Origin: Agaribacillus aureus
Lineage (GTDB): Bacteria > Bacteroidota > Bacteroidia > Cytophagales > Cyclobacteriaceae
DNA: 64,000 nt
Reading direction: 5' to 3'
Assembly: GCA_030442055.1 (NCBI GenBank)
Contig: JAUJEB010000001.1
Span: forward strand, 1,116,001-1,180,000
Shown: positions 1 through 7,781 of the stretch, one piece after another
How positions within the stretch are numbered: the first letter of the stretch is position 1
How the letters are laid out: each line of letters starts with the position of its first letter
Translations under genes and position numbers: made by a program
The notes under the pieces: generated by a model
What the model saw: the letters and a program-made list of their open reading frames with translations, nothing else
Database searches by the model: none
What the model was told of the DNA's origin: nothing

Positions 1-2
1 AG

Positions 3-1736
3 CTGGTCTTGAAGGGAGACTTTCTTAACAAGTATTACACTTTCCAGATTTCTTGGGATGGCCAGTGGTTTGCTGAAGTCCCTGATCCATATGCAACAGC
101 GGTTGGCACCAACGGCAAAAAGGGAATGATCGTACACTTACCTTCAACGGATCCGGAGGGTTGGAAGTCGGATCAAGGACCTCAGGTCCAATCGGCGACA
201 GATGCCATCATCTACGAGTTACACATCAGAGATTTGTCTGTTCATGTCAATGCGGGCATTGATAACAAAGGAAAATTTTTGGGTTTGTGCGAGTTAGGTA
301 CACAATCTCATGATGGGGAAAGTACTGGCTTAAGTCATCTGAAGGAATTGGGTATAACCCATGTTCATTTATTACCCTGTTTTGATTTTGATGCCATAGA
401 CGAGTCTTTTCCCGAAAGCAATCAATTCAACTGGGGCTATTCACCCCAAAACTATAATACTCCTGAAGGCTCTTATGCCACCGTTCCCGGCGATGGCAAT
501 ATCAGGATTAAAGAGTTTAAACAACTGGTAAAAACTTTGCATGACCACGGAATCGGGGTGATTATGGATGTGGTTTATAATCATACCGGAGACACCAAAA
601 ATGCCAGCTTTAACCTGCTTACACCTGGCTACTTTTACCGGCAAGATGAGGCAGGAGGCTTTTCAAATGCCACTGCTTGTGGCAATGAAACCGCTTCGGA
701 AAGGCCCATGATGAGAAAATTTATGCTTGATTCGGTTCAATACTGGGCCAGGGAATATCATATCGACGGCTTCCGGTTTGACCTGATGGGAGTCCATGAC
801 ATCGAAACCATGAATTTGATTAGCCGGGCGCTCAAAAAAATTAACCCCGGAATAATTATCTACGGCGAAGGGTGGACGGCCAATGACAGCCCCTTTCCCG
901 AGAGCCTGCGTGCCTTGAAGCATAATACGCACCTTTTAAATGAAATTGCCTCTTTCAATGATGATTTAAGAGATGCCGTCAAAGGTCATTGGTCCAGACA
1001 TACGGCCAAAGGGTTTGTGAGTGGTAAAAAAGGGTTTGAAGAAAGTATCAGGTTTGGCATTGTTGCCTCCACCTACCACCCTCAGGTAAATTACAAGAAA
1101 GTAAACTATTCAAAGACACCCTGGGCTAAAGAGCCCACACAATGCATCAATTATGTTTCCTGCCACGACAATCACACCTTATATGACAAATTAAAAATTT
1201 CCAATCCCGGTGCCACAGAGGAAGCGCTTATAAAAATGCATCTGCTAAGCAACACCATTGTGTTTACCTCACAGGGCATCGCTTTTATGCACGCCGGGGT
1301 AGAAATGCTAAGGACCAAGGGAGGTATTGAAAATTCTTTTAACTCACCGGATGCCGTTAATGCCATCAATTGGGAATGGAAGTCAAAAAACAAAGTTGTT
1401 TATAATTACTATTGTCAATTGATCCAATTAAGAAAAAACCATCCCGCCTTTCGAATGCCAAATAACCACATGATCCAGAAACATCTTAAATTTTTTAACA
1501 TTCGTGAAAACAATCTAATAGGATACGAAATAACCGGCAACGCCAATGGTGATAGCTGGGGTCATATCTTGTTATTTTTCAATGGCAATAACCAGGCGAA
1601 ACACATTAATATTGATACCGGCAATTACACAAGGGTTATAGCTGATCATCAGATTAATGAACAGGGACTTGGTGATATACAAGGCGGAAGAATTGTTATC
1701 GGGGGAAGAAGTGCACTATTGCTGGTAAAATACTAA
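3..1736 (+). CDS. pulA: Type I pullulanase, 5'-truncated by window edge
   Basis: GH13 alpha-amylase-fold enzyme that hydrolyses alpha-1,6 branches of pullulan, glycogen or starch limit dextrins. The frame is open at the left edge, so the N-terminal carbohydrate-binding/Ig-like region lies outside; about 577 residues are present. Visible GH13 regions, numbered from the TTG at 9: FNWGYSP (about 140), DVVYNH (about 187), GFRFDLMGVHD (about 254, catalytic Asp), YGEGW (about 284, catalytic Glu) and SCHDNH (about 384). The pullulanase signature YNWGYDP appears here as FNWGYSP, with Ser for Asp. A beta-sandwich C-terminal domain follows. Family assignment is firm; whether it is secreted cannot be judged without the N-terminus. 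Confidence 0.93.
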   Translation: MVLKGDFLNKYYTFQISWDGQWFAEVPDPYATAVGTNGKKGMIVHLPSTDPEGWKSDQGPQVQSATDAIIYELHIRDLSVHVNAGIDNKGKFLGLCELGTQSHDGESTGLSHLKELGITHVHLLPCFDFDAIDESFPESNQFNWGYSPQNYNTPEGSYATVPGDGNIRIKEFKQLVKTLHDHGIGVIMDVVYNHTGDTKNASFNLLTPGYFYRQDEAGGFSNATACGNETASERPMMRKFMLDSVQYWAREYHIDGFRFDLMGVHDIETMNLISRALKKINPGIIIYGEGWTANDSPFPESLRALKHNTHLLNEIASFNDDLRDAVKGHWSRHTAKGFVSGKKGFEESIRFGIVASTYHPQVNYKKVNYSKTPWAKEPTQCINYVSCHDNHTLYDKLKISNPGATEEALIKMHLLSNTIVFTSQGIAFMHAGVEMLRTKGGIENSFNSPDAVNAINWEWKSKNKVVYNYYCQLIQLRKNHPAFRMPNNHMIQKHLKFFNIRENNLIGYEITGNANGDSWGHILLFFNGNNQAKHINIDTGNYTRVIADHQINEQGLGDIQGGRIVIGGRSALLLVKY

Positions 1737-2133
1737 TTCCCCATTAATGCATTATTACCAAAAAAATCCCTATCTGAAACGGCTTTTGATACAGATTAGG
1801 AGAAACAGTAAACATATATCAATTTGCACATTCAGAGGAGGTGAAGGTTAACCTAAACGGAGCAAAGGGGGTCTATGCTATAACAATACAGACAGGAGCG
1901 GGACATGCTGCAGCTTTTGAGGTGATCAAGGGGTGAGGTATAGCAGCAAGAGCAACAGCATACAGCAACAGACGATACTGTTGCCGTATGCTCACACTCT
2001 TGCTTTTTTGTTTGGTAGGCACAACAACTTTGATCTTCAGTAATTAGGGAAAAGTGTAAAATTAAGGTTGAGCACATTAAACCTTGCTCAGGTATTCCGT
2101 TTTGTCTCCAAAAAAATATGACAACTATCTTTC
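1737..2133. other. Intergenic region between convergent genes
   Basis: About 400 bases between the pullulanase stop and the minus-strand SUMF1-like stop, with no convincing gene. It holds a very strong hairpin (1945-2004, listed separately). A further complementary pair, TGCTATA (1876-1882) and TATAGCA (1939-1945), could extend the fold. A Cys-rich minus-strand frame at 1853-2077 is explained by the hairpin's repeated sequence. Confidence 0.6.
1945..2010 (+). terminator. Long nested hairpin followed by six T
   Basis: Three stacked stems are seen directly. AGCAAGAG (1945-1952) pairs with CTCTTGCT (1997-2004), AGCATAC (1957-1963) with GTATGCT (1986-1992), and GCAACAG (1965-1971) with CTGTTGC (1978-1984). 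They are separated by a 4/4 internal loop and one A/C mismatch, with loop ACGATA. This gives 22 pairs, followed by TTTTTT (2005-2010). It fits an intrinsic terminator for plus-strand transcription from the pullulanase gene, although it lies 210 bases past that stop. The complexity would also suit a structured RNA. Confidence 0.6.
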
Positions 2134-2865
2134 CTATTTCTCAATGTCCTGAACTAACCTCATTCCAATCGGATACGCTCTTGTGTCGGTAGGATGAACA
2201 TAATAACGGTGGAATGTAGTATAACAGGCGAAATTGTTGAAGGTGGAACCTCCCCTGATGACTTTATATTTTTCACCATATTGTTCCATGTGATGGGTAT
2301 TGCCAGGATACTGTTTATACCAGTCTGCAGTCCATTCCCATACACTGCCAGCCATATCAAAACACCCATAGGGACTTGCAGGCTTGGCAATGGATTGTCC
2401 ACGGGTGTTGTTTTTTGAATAAACCACAAAACTATCATCATAAAAATCTCCCCATGGTAACATTCTGCCGTCTGTGCCTCTGGCAGCCTTCTCCCATTCT
2501 TTCTCTGTAGGTAATCTTTTCTCAATGGATATTGCATAAGCATTTGCCTGTTCCCAATTAACCTTTGCAGCTCTTTCTTCAGCACCTTCAGGATACTTAT
2601 ATGCCGGATCGAACCTAGCGTACTCCGCATTACTGACTTCATATTTATCTATAAAGAAAGCTTTTGTCTCCGCGATATGTTGTGGACTGGCGTCAGGATC
2701 GTCGATGTCACTACCCATAATGAATGGACCGGCGGGAACATAAACCATGCCTTTCGGTGGTTCAATGATTTTTTCATAGGGTTTGCCACCAATTTTGAAC
2801 CAGGATTGGCTTGTTATGGAGGTTAGAAGTATGATACCTATATATTTTAATCCAATACTCGTCAT
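2134..2865 (-). CDS. Secreted SUMF1/FGE-fold protein without the FGE cysteine pair
   Basis: A 243-residue protein with an N-terminal hydrophobic signal (about residues 5-20) followed by a formylglycine-generating-enzyme/SUMF1 domain (PF03781 type). Visible hallmarks are GMVYVPAGPFIMGS at the domain start, RLPTEKEWEKAARG, GSVWEWTADWY, and the C-terminal RGGSTFNNFACY. True FGE uses two cysteines in this last segment. Here only one is visible and the first position is Asn, so sulfatase activation is unlikely and another role is inferred; many Bacteroidota SUMF1-fold proteins are structural or of unknown function. It lies 40 bases downstream of the next secreted protein and probably shares its transcript. 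Confidence 0.82.
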   Translation of the reverse strand: MTSIGLKYIGIILLTSITSQSWFKIGGKPYEKIIEPPKGMVYVPAGPFIMGSDIDDPDASPQHIAETKAFFIDKYEVSNAEYARFDPAYKYPEGAEERAAKVNWEQANAYAISIEKRLPTEKEWEKAARGTDGRMLPWGDFYDDSFVVYSKNNTRGQSIAKPASPYGCFDMAGSVWEWTADWYKQYPGNTHHMEQYGEKYKVIRGGSTFNNFACYTTFHRYYVHPTDTRAYPIGMRLVQDIEK

Positions 2866-2905
2866 GTGATTATAATTTTGATTCTATAATTGGAAAACAT
2901 GAATG

Positions 2906-4117
2906 CTACCAGCCAGGATCAATGAAACCATGATACCTCCCAAACCAATAGTTTCGAAGAAAAGCAGTAGAGGCATGATCAATTTCAGCTTCTATTTGTT
3001 TGATGGTTCCATCTTCCTGTGTTACATTAAAAATCCTTTTTTTCCTTGGATGGCCATTCATGTTTTTAAGCACTTCAATTCTGGCAGGATCCTGCATTAC
3101 CCTTTCGTTAGTGATAAGGTTATAAAGCATGATATAAAAAATCGTACTTTCCTCTTCAAAGGAAATGTCCTTCCAGACAAACCATTGTCGGTTTAAGGTC
3201 ATTCTGTATTTATTGAGCAAATCGGGATCTGTTTCATATTTCATGACCATATAAAGACTTCTGGCGGCATGATAATCGTCCCAGATATGTCTCATTTTTA
3301 CTGGAAACAGATGATTCGTTAACATTTGTCTGTCATCGTAGTGGTATTTTTTAATTAACATTTTATAGGCAGACCCAAACCGCTGCTTGCCTGTTATTGT
3401 TGCTGCCACTTTTACAGCAGCAAGCGCGACCAGTGAATTCAGCTTGTTGTGTGGTAGATCAGGACACATATTCCCCCACAGTGTTAATTTTCCGTCCAAA
3501 TCCATTATCCTGAAATTGTCATCCACAATTTTTCCGATGAACCTATCCAGTAACCCCTTGACTTTTTCTTTATATTGTTCATCGGCACATAGCTCAAAAT
3601 ACACGCCTAATGCGTGGAAGATGGAAGTAAGCTTGTCTATGCTAAGATCTCCCAGCCATCGATAACCGGGCATGGTGGTAGACCAATGCCATTCGTCATA
3701 CCACATTTTCTCAAACCATTGAGGTTTATCGGTTTTATAATAACCTCTCGAAACCAACCCCGGAACACCTGTAACACTTTCCGCTTTCAGAATGCCGTTG
3801 AAGACCTGATCTGCAATATTTTTATCTGCCTGATCTTTAGTTACAGCATATTTGCAGGAATAAGCCACCAGCATTTCACCTGTGGCATCAATCAGATCCG
3901 AATGAAGGCCGAAGCCTGGCATGGCTTTGCCCGCGGGAGGGTAGATCGCCTGGAATAAAATGGTCCCTTCATTCCATAAATTATCCAGGGTTAATGCCTC
4001 GTACATGTCAGCCTTCCGATACAGGGGATCATCATCTTTAGGGAAGTTGCTGTTTTTCTGTGCAAAACCGGCGATAGAAAACAATATCCCGAATATGAAT
4101 AATAACTTTTTTAACAT
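2906..4117 (-). CDS. Secreted protein of unknown function, likely alpha-helical toroid
   Basis: 403 residues with a clear Sec signal peptide ending around FAQ (residues 18-20). The remainder is rich in helices with spaced aromatic residues and segments such as YDEWHWSTTMPGYRWLGDLS, LVALAAVKVAATITG, HIWDDYHAARSLYMVMKYE and STAFLRNYWFGRYHGFIDPGW. This pattern resembles six-hairpin (alpha/alpha) glycosidase-like or terpenoid-cyclase-like toroids, but I do not recognise a named family. It is the first gene of a two-gene minus-strand unit with the SUMF1-like protein. An extracytoplasmic enzyme or binding protein is the most that can be said. Confidence 0.75.
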   Translation of the reverse strand: MLKKLLFIFGILFSIAGFAQKNSNFPKDDDPLYRKADMYEALTLDNLWNEGTILFQAIYPPAGKAMPGFGLHSDLIDATGEMLVAYSCKYAVTKDQADKNIADQVFNGILKAESVTGVPGLVSRGYYKTDKPQWFEKMWYDEWHWSTTMPGYRWLGDLSIDKLTSIFHALGVYFELCADEQYKEKVKGLLDRFIGKIVDDNFRIMDLDGKLTLWGNMCPDLPHNKLNSLVALAAVKVAATITGKQRFGSAYKMLIKKYHYDDRQMLTNHLFPVKMRHIWDDYHAARSLYMVMKYETDPDLLNKYRMTLNRQWFVWKDISFEEESTIFYIMLYNLITNERVMQDPARIEVLKNMNGHPRKKRIFNVTQEDGTIKQIEAEIDHASTAFLRNYWFGRYHGFIDPGW

Positions 4118-4276
4118 GCTGAGTTTTTATTTTATACTCAGTTTGTCGTTAATCGGGCTATCGTTTTTTCTCTTTCAAACAATACAATCCAGGATTTTAA
4201 TCTGTTAAGTATAGTTTTTGGCCTATCACAAAATAAGATAAAAATCTTTCCCGCAGTAATTTTCAGGTCCTCCGCC

Positions 4277-4302
4277 AAAAAGTTCGATCCGAATCCCTTT
4301 AC
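4277..4302. repeat. 26-bp direct repeat, copy A
   Basis: It begins AAAAAGTTCGATCCG and ends TCCCTTTAC. It matches 24 of 26 positions of a second copy at 7754-7779 in the same orientation, differing only at two of the three bases after GATCCG (AAT here, GCT there). The two copies bracket the DarT-like/Fic segment. The core GTTCGATCC resembles a tRNA T-loop, but the flanking bases do not form a T-stem. Confidence 0.7.
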
Positions 4303-4309
4303 TGCTGCT

Positions 4310-4346
4310 AAAAGCCTGCTTACGAAAGTCAGCGGGCTTTTTTATA
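4310..4346. terminator. Bidirectional intrinsic terminator with GAAA tetraloop
   Basis: AAAAGCCTGCT (4310-4320) pairs with AGCGGGCTTTT (4331-4341) with a single G-U pair. Inside it, AC-GAAA-GT forms a tetraloop stem, and six T follow on the plus strand. The A-run at the left end supplies a short U-tract on the minus strand. Lying about 60 bases beyond the DarT-like stop, it most probably ends that minus-strand operon. Confidence 0.75.
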
Positions 4347-4402
4347 TTTGTGAATCTGGGATTTATAAGTTGGATATTTATCCTCTCGAGAGGTCTATTC
4401 TG

Positions 4403-5272
4403 TTAGGCGTATGTTGTTATTTTTTTAATATTAATAATTTGTTTTAACGGTATTTTCTCCTCTACAAGGACTTCTGCCTGAAAATATGGTTTGCTTTCCA
4501 CAGTTGTATTTAAATAGTCAGAGGTCGTTAAAATGTCAAAACGGATTTTTGAAAAATCCTCAAATGACTGCCCAATGTTTACATTGTTACTTGTAGCATT
4601 TTTGTTTGAAAACTTACTATCTTTCAAAAAGATTACCGCTATATCTATTTCCAATATAACTGGATTTTGAATTCTTTCGTCGCTGATTGCAGCATACATC
4701 ATTGGATGATCCGGTGTAAAACTTAAACGAACATAGTTTTCTAAACCTACACGTTTATCTAGTTTTCTTGACAATTGGTCACCACCAGGACGTTCAATTG
4801 TTATTTTATTCTGACCACAATAGTGCCATGAAAATAAACCGCCGTTATCCATTATGGATTTAAGATTTGTTTCATCTGTAAAATGATATAGCTGATTAAT
4901 TCCTTTTCTCTGTAAAAATTTTCTAAAAAGCTTCCAATCAAACCTATATTTTTTCTCAAGGTTTTCTAGTTCTTTTCGTTCAAGCTCTATCTCTTTTTTA
5001 ATTTCCTTCTGTCTTTTTTCAAACTCCGAAATATATTTATATAGAGGTTCAAGAACATAAGATTTCTCTTTTTTCCTAAGTATTAATAAAGTTCTTGCTA
5101 TAACTGGTAATAGGATAAAGGGCATCCAAATTGAATTAATAATAGAATATAAAAGGCACTCTCCAAAACTAATTTTGACAAAAATCTTGCCTAATAAAAA
5201 AACCACAATGTTAATAAGAAACATTGCAATTATCTCAATAAGTTTTTCAATTTGATAATTGCCTAGTCTCAC
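4403..5272 (-). CDS. Membrane-anchored DarT-like ADP-ribosyltransferase
   Basis: 289 residues. Residues about 12-32 and 38-65 are two hydrophobic helices, about 68-110 is a charged Lys/Glu-rich coiled coil, and about 118-285 is a DarT (PF14487, former DUF4433) domain. Domain landmarks are LYHFTDETNLKSIMDNGGLFS (H130, split here across the NAD-binding start), LSRKLDKRVGLENYVRLSF, HPMMY and the C-terminal FQAEVLV, whose Glu (E267) matches the catalytic Glu of DarT. Characterised DarT enzymes ADP-ribosylate thymidine in single-stranded DNA and are neutralised by a DarG macrodomain protein. No macrodomain is adjacent here. The start overlaps the upstream small membrane gene by four bases. The gene is AT-rich compared with thyA and the Sus genes, suggesting transfer. 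DNA modification by this protein is inference. Confidence 0.82.
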   Translation of the reverse strand: MRLGNYQIEKLIEIIAMFLINIVVFLLGKIFVKISFGECLLYSIINSIWMPFILLPVIARTLLILRKKEKSYVLEPLYKYISEFEKRQKEIKKEIELERKELENLEKKYRFDWKLFRKFLQRKGINQLYHFTDETNLKSIMDNGGLFSWHYCGQNKITIERPGGDQLSRKLDKRVGLENYVRLSFTPDHPMMYAAISDERIQNPVILEIDIAVIFLKDSKFSNKNATSNNVNIGQSFEDFSKIRFDILTTSDYLNTTVESKPYFQAEVLVEEKIPLKQIINIKKITTYA

Positions 5273-5745
5273 GGTAAAGGAGAAATTTTAAATCCCATCG
5301 GCGGTCTTTCGGAGTTTTTCTTGTTGTAAGGACAAATAAACAAGTTGGCAACTTTTTGTCCTTTTACAAATATTTCGTATTCATCGATTATTTGATCAAT
5401 GTTGGGTGCAGATGAAGAACCAACCCGTTCATATTGTACTTTTATTCCATCCATTGTTCGGATTCTTCCTAAATAGGCAATACTTCCCATAACCGTATTA
5501 ACTGGAATTGGATTGGTAATGTCAAGTCCAAATTCACCATAACCGTCAGGCATAATATCGTGTTCAGTACCCTCTTCATTCAGTTTTTGCATTGCATCAA
5601 AAAGTCCTTTCATTTCCTGATAACTAGGGTTTTCGTTTAATGTATCCATAATAGATTTTGGCTTTTCTCTTGGCTTTGCTTTAACTAGATTCATTAGAGC
5701 TATTACACCAACCACAATCGCTGTAATAATTAGAAATGCTGTCAT
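5269..5745 (-). CDS. Small membrane-anchored partner of the DarT-like protein
   Basis: The ATG at 5745 gives a 158-residue protein opening MTAFLIITAIVVGVIALMNL, a single N-terminal membrane helix; an in-frame TTG at 5784 would add 13 polar residues and is less likely. A soluble domain follows with no family I recognise, containing IMDTLNENPSYQEMKGLFDAM and GMGSIAYLGR-like segments (VMGSIAYLGRIRTMDG). It overlaps the downstream DarT-like gene by four bases, so translation is probably coupled. Both proteins have N-terminal helices, so they may assemble at the membrane. A role as immunity or accessory factor is inferred from position alone. Confidence 0.7.
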   Translation of the reverse strand: MTAFLIITAIVVGVIALMNLVKAKPREKPKSIMDTLNENPSYQEMKGLFDAMQKLNEEGTEHDIMPDGYGEFGLDITNPIPVNTVMGSIAYLGRIRTMDGIKVQYERVGSSSAPNIDQIIDEYEIFVKGQKVANLFICPYNKKNSERPPMGFKISPLP

Positions 5746-5860
5746 ATCAATCTGGTTTTTATATACCCTGCCATATATGCACAAAAGTATCCTTCATTGT
5801 ATAAACGTTTGTGGGAATTTCTACTCTTAGGTTACGCAGGTACTCTGAGATTTAAATACA

Positions 5861-5908
5861 GGCACTTTAGGTGCCGGTTAATTATTGCATATCTTAAAAA
5901 ATAAGATA
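5861..5908. other. Two short hairpins in an AT-rich promoter region
   Basis: GGCAC (5861-5865) pairs with GTGCC (5871-5875). ATATCTTA and TAAGATAT form a second 8-bp stem with an A5 loop near 5888-5908, followed by TTTTT. They lie between the divergent small-membrane gene and the Fic gene and could insulate the two promoters; the function is not established. Confidence 0.4.
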
Positions 5909-5963
5909 TTTTTGGGATATATTTTTTTATGAATCGAATCAAGGGAGGCTTGAAGTAACCTGC

Positions 5964-6077
5964 GAACGTTTTACAGCTAAACCTGGCAAGTTTGACATGA
6001 ATTACAGTAAATCCGAACGTTTTACAGTAAAATTCTCTATTTTTGAACAAATTACAGTATCATCCGAACGTTTTACA
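5964..6077 (+). promoter_or_regulatory. Phased TTACAG repeat array before the Fic gene
   Basis: GAACGTTTTACA occurs at 5964-5975, 6015-6026 and 6066-6077, exactly 51 bases apart. A second TTACAG lies inside each of the two full units (6002-6007 and 6052-6057). The five TTACA starts (5971, 6002, 6022, 6052, 6073) are spaced 31, 20, 30 and 21 bases, close to three and two helical turns, so all would face one side of the DNA. The last copy ends four bases before the Fic ATG, over the expected ribosome-binding position. A cooperative operator is the simplest reading. Confidence 0.65.
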
Positions 6078-6081
6078 TTAA

Positions 6082-7575
6082 ATGCAAAAAGCTGGTAATC
6101 TTTGGCTTCAGGATTTTTTCAAACTGAATAATTTCTCATTTACTCATAACTCTTATATTGGCAGTAACGATACAATCGAACTCACTGCCAACGGAAATGT
6201 AAACCAGGTATATGGGCCCAGGTACGCATCAGATAAAGACACACCCTTCGAACACCTTGTATTCTCACTCAAATATGACGACCTGGACCTGGCATTCCTG
6301 AAAGCTGTTTTTGAAAAAATACAGATAAGGGATATAGAAGGTTTTGTTGCTTCCTCTCCCACTGGAAAATACGCCAGACGGATCGGGTATTTGTTTGAAT
6401 TCCTCACAGAACAACAGCTCAACTTTTCTCTACCGGCATCGCTCAGATACGTTGACCTGATAGAAGAAGACAAGTACATAACAGGGAAACCGGTTAAAAA
6501 TCCGAGGTGGAAAGTAAATGATAATCTTCTGGGCACAAATCAATTTTGTCCGATTATACGAAAGACTCCTGCGCTCAATGAATTTTTAAAATGGGATATT
6601 CCAAAAGCAATCGAAGAACTCAAAAAAGAATATTCCGAAGATATTTTCAGACGGGCTACAAACTATTTATATAAAAAAGAAACTCGCTCCTCGTACGAAA
6701 TTGAACATGAAAAGCCATCACCCGACCGAATGGAACGCTTTATAGCGCTGCTGGAAAAAGCTGGGAGAGAATCCGATAGCAAAGTACTGGATGAAGGTAA
6801 TCTGACTTTCTTACAAAACACTATCGTGGATCCCCGCTTTGCGGCATCCGGATTCCGTGATTTTCAGAACTACATCGGCCAGTCCCTACCTGATTTCACT
6901 GAACTCATCCACTACATTTGTCCACCCCCTCTTTACCTGTCATCCCTTATGAGGGGATTAAAAGAAAGCAGCGAAAAATCAGAAGGAACTTCTTCGGTTA
7001 TCAGGGCAACAATCTTATCATTTGGCTTTGTTTTTCATCACCCGTTTGAAGATGGCAATGGCCGAATTCACAGATTCCTGATCCATGACACATTGGTACG
7101 GGATGGCACTGTGCCTGAAGGACTGATCATTCCCGTATCAGCATACATGTTGAATAACATGAAAGAATATGACACGGCGCTGGAAAACTTTTCTAAGCCG
7201 ATCATGAAAGTGGCTCAGTATAAAAGGAAAGGAAATGAAGAACTAAAGGTAACTAACCCTGATGAGATCGAAGCATACTACCGTTATCCGGATCTCACAG
7301 CACAAAGCATATTCCTGGCCCAAACCATCCGGGAAACCATAACTTGGGAGATGCCCCACGAATTACGATTCATCCAAAGGTACGATGAGTTAAAAAGCAC
7401 TATTCAATCTATAGTAGATATGCCCGACAAATATATCAACCTTATGGTCCTTTTCCTGCATCAAAACAAAGGTATCTTGCCTAAAAGGAGACGCAAAAAA
7501 TTTAATAAACTCACCGATCATGAGATCAGTCAAATAGAACAAGCTTACCGGGAGACTTTTGAGGTTTCAAAATAG
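6082..7575 (+). CDS. Fic family protein (AMP transferase)
   Basis: 497 residues. The Fic core motif HPFEDGNGRIHR is complete, with catalytic His at about residue 320 and the phosphate-binding Gly/Asn/Gly/Arg after it. Such proteins usually transfer AMP from ATP to a hydroxyl side chain of a target protein. An N-terminal segment SSYEIEHE (about 203-210) corresponds to the autoinhibitory SSxxIEG helix of class II Fic proteins, with His in place of the usual Gly or Asn after the Glu. C-terminal residues about 420-490 look helical and basic (KRRRKKF) and may bind nucleic acid. An in-frame TAA directly precedes the ATG, fixing it as the earliest start. Divergent from the DarT-like pair and inside the same repeat-bordered segment. 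Confidence 0.9.
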   Translation: MQKAGNLWLQDFFKLNNFSFTHNSYIGSNDTIELTANGNVNQVYGPRYASDKDTPFEHLVFSLKYDDLDLAFLKAVFEKIQIRDIEGFVASSPTGKYARRIGYLFEFLTEQQLNFSLPASLRYVDLIEEDKYITGKPVKNPRWKVNDNLLGTNQFCPIIRKTPALNEFLKWDIPKAIEELKKEYSEDIFRRATNYLYKKETRSSYEIEHEKPSPDRMERFIALLEKAGRESDSKVLDEGNLTFLQNTIVDPRFAASGFRDFQNYIGQSLPDFTELIHYICPPPLYLSSLMRGLKESSEKSEGTSSVIRATILSFGFVFHHPFEDGNGRIHRFLIHDTLVRDGTVPEGLIIPVSAYMLNNMKEYDTALENFSKPIMKVAQYKRKGNEELKVTNPDEIEAYYRYPDLTAQSIFLAQTIRETITWEMPHELRFIQRYDELKSTIQSIVDMPDKYINLMVLFLHQNKGILPKRRRKKFNKLTDHEISQIEQAYRETFEVSK

Positions 7576-7753
7576 ATCAATAATTACCTTAAGATTATTA
7601 ACGTTTTATTAGATCCTTCATTTAAGCAAAACTATGATTTAGATAGGTGAGGGTTTATCAAATTGGATTTTAAGTATAGATTGGCGCCCTGATTTCAATC
7701 TTTATTAAAAACTCTGAAATATCTTTCCAAACTCTCCACCACCACCCCCCAAA

Positions 7754-7779
7754 AAAAAGTTCGATCCGGCTCCCTTTAC
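7754..7779. repeat. 26-bp direct repeat, copy B, abutting thyA
   Basis: Second copy of the sequence at 4277-4302, same orientation, 24 of 26 bases identical. It ends two bases before the thyA stop codon. Location at the 3' end of a conserved gene, with a partner copy 3.48 kb away, is what an attachment-site duplication would look like; no integrase is present to confirm this. Confidence 0.7.
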
Positions 7780-7781
7780 CC

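Noticed and set aside
1853-2077. Cys-rich minus-strand open frame resembling a lanthipeptide precursor
   Set aside because: The cysteines come from the arms of the 1945-2004 hairpin, there is no leader/core boundary such as a double glycine, and no modification enzyme is nearby.
5832-6050. 72-residue minus-strand frame with internal repeats
   Set aside because: Its repeated FYCKTFG-like segments are translations of the 51-bp regulatory repeats; no start signal or family match is visible.
5964-6077. Possible CRISPR-like array
   Set aside because: Repeat units are not separated by unrelated spacers of constant length: each 51-bp unit contains an internal second copy of the TTACAG core, there are only three copies, and no cas gene is near.
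4277-7779. tRNA gene fragment at the 26-bp repeats (GTTCGATCC looks like a T-loop)
   Set aside because: The bases flanking the loop do not pair into a T-stem in either copy, and no acceptor or anticodon arm can be drawn.
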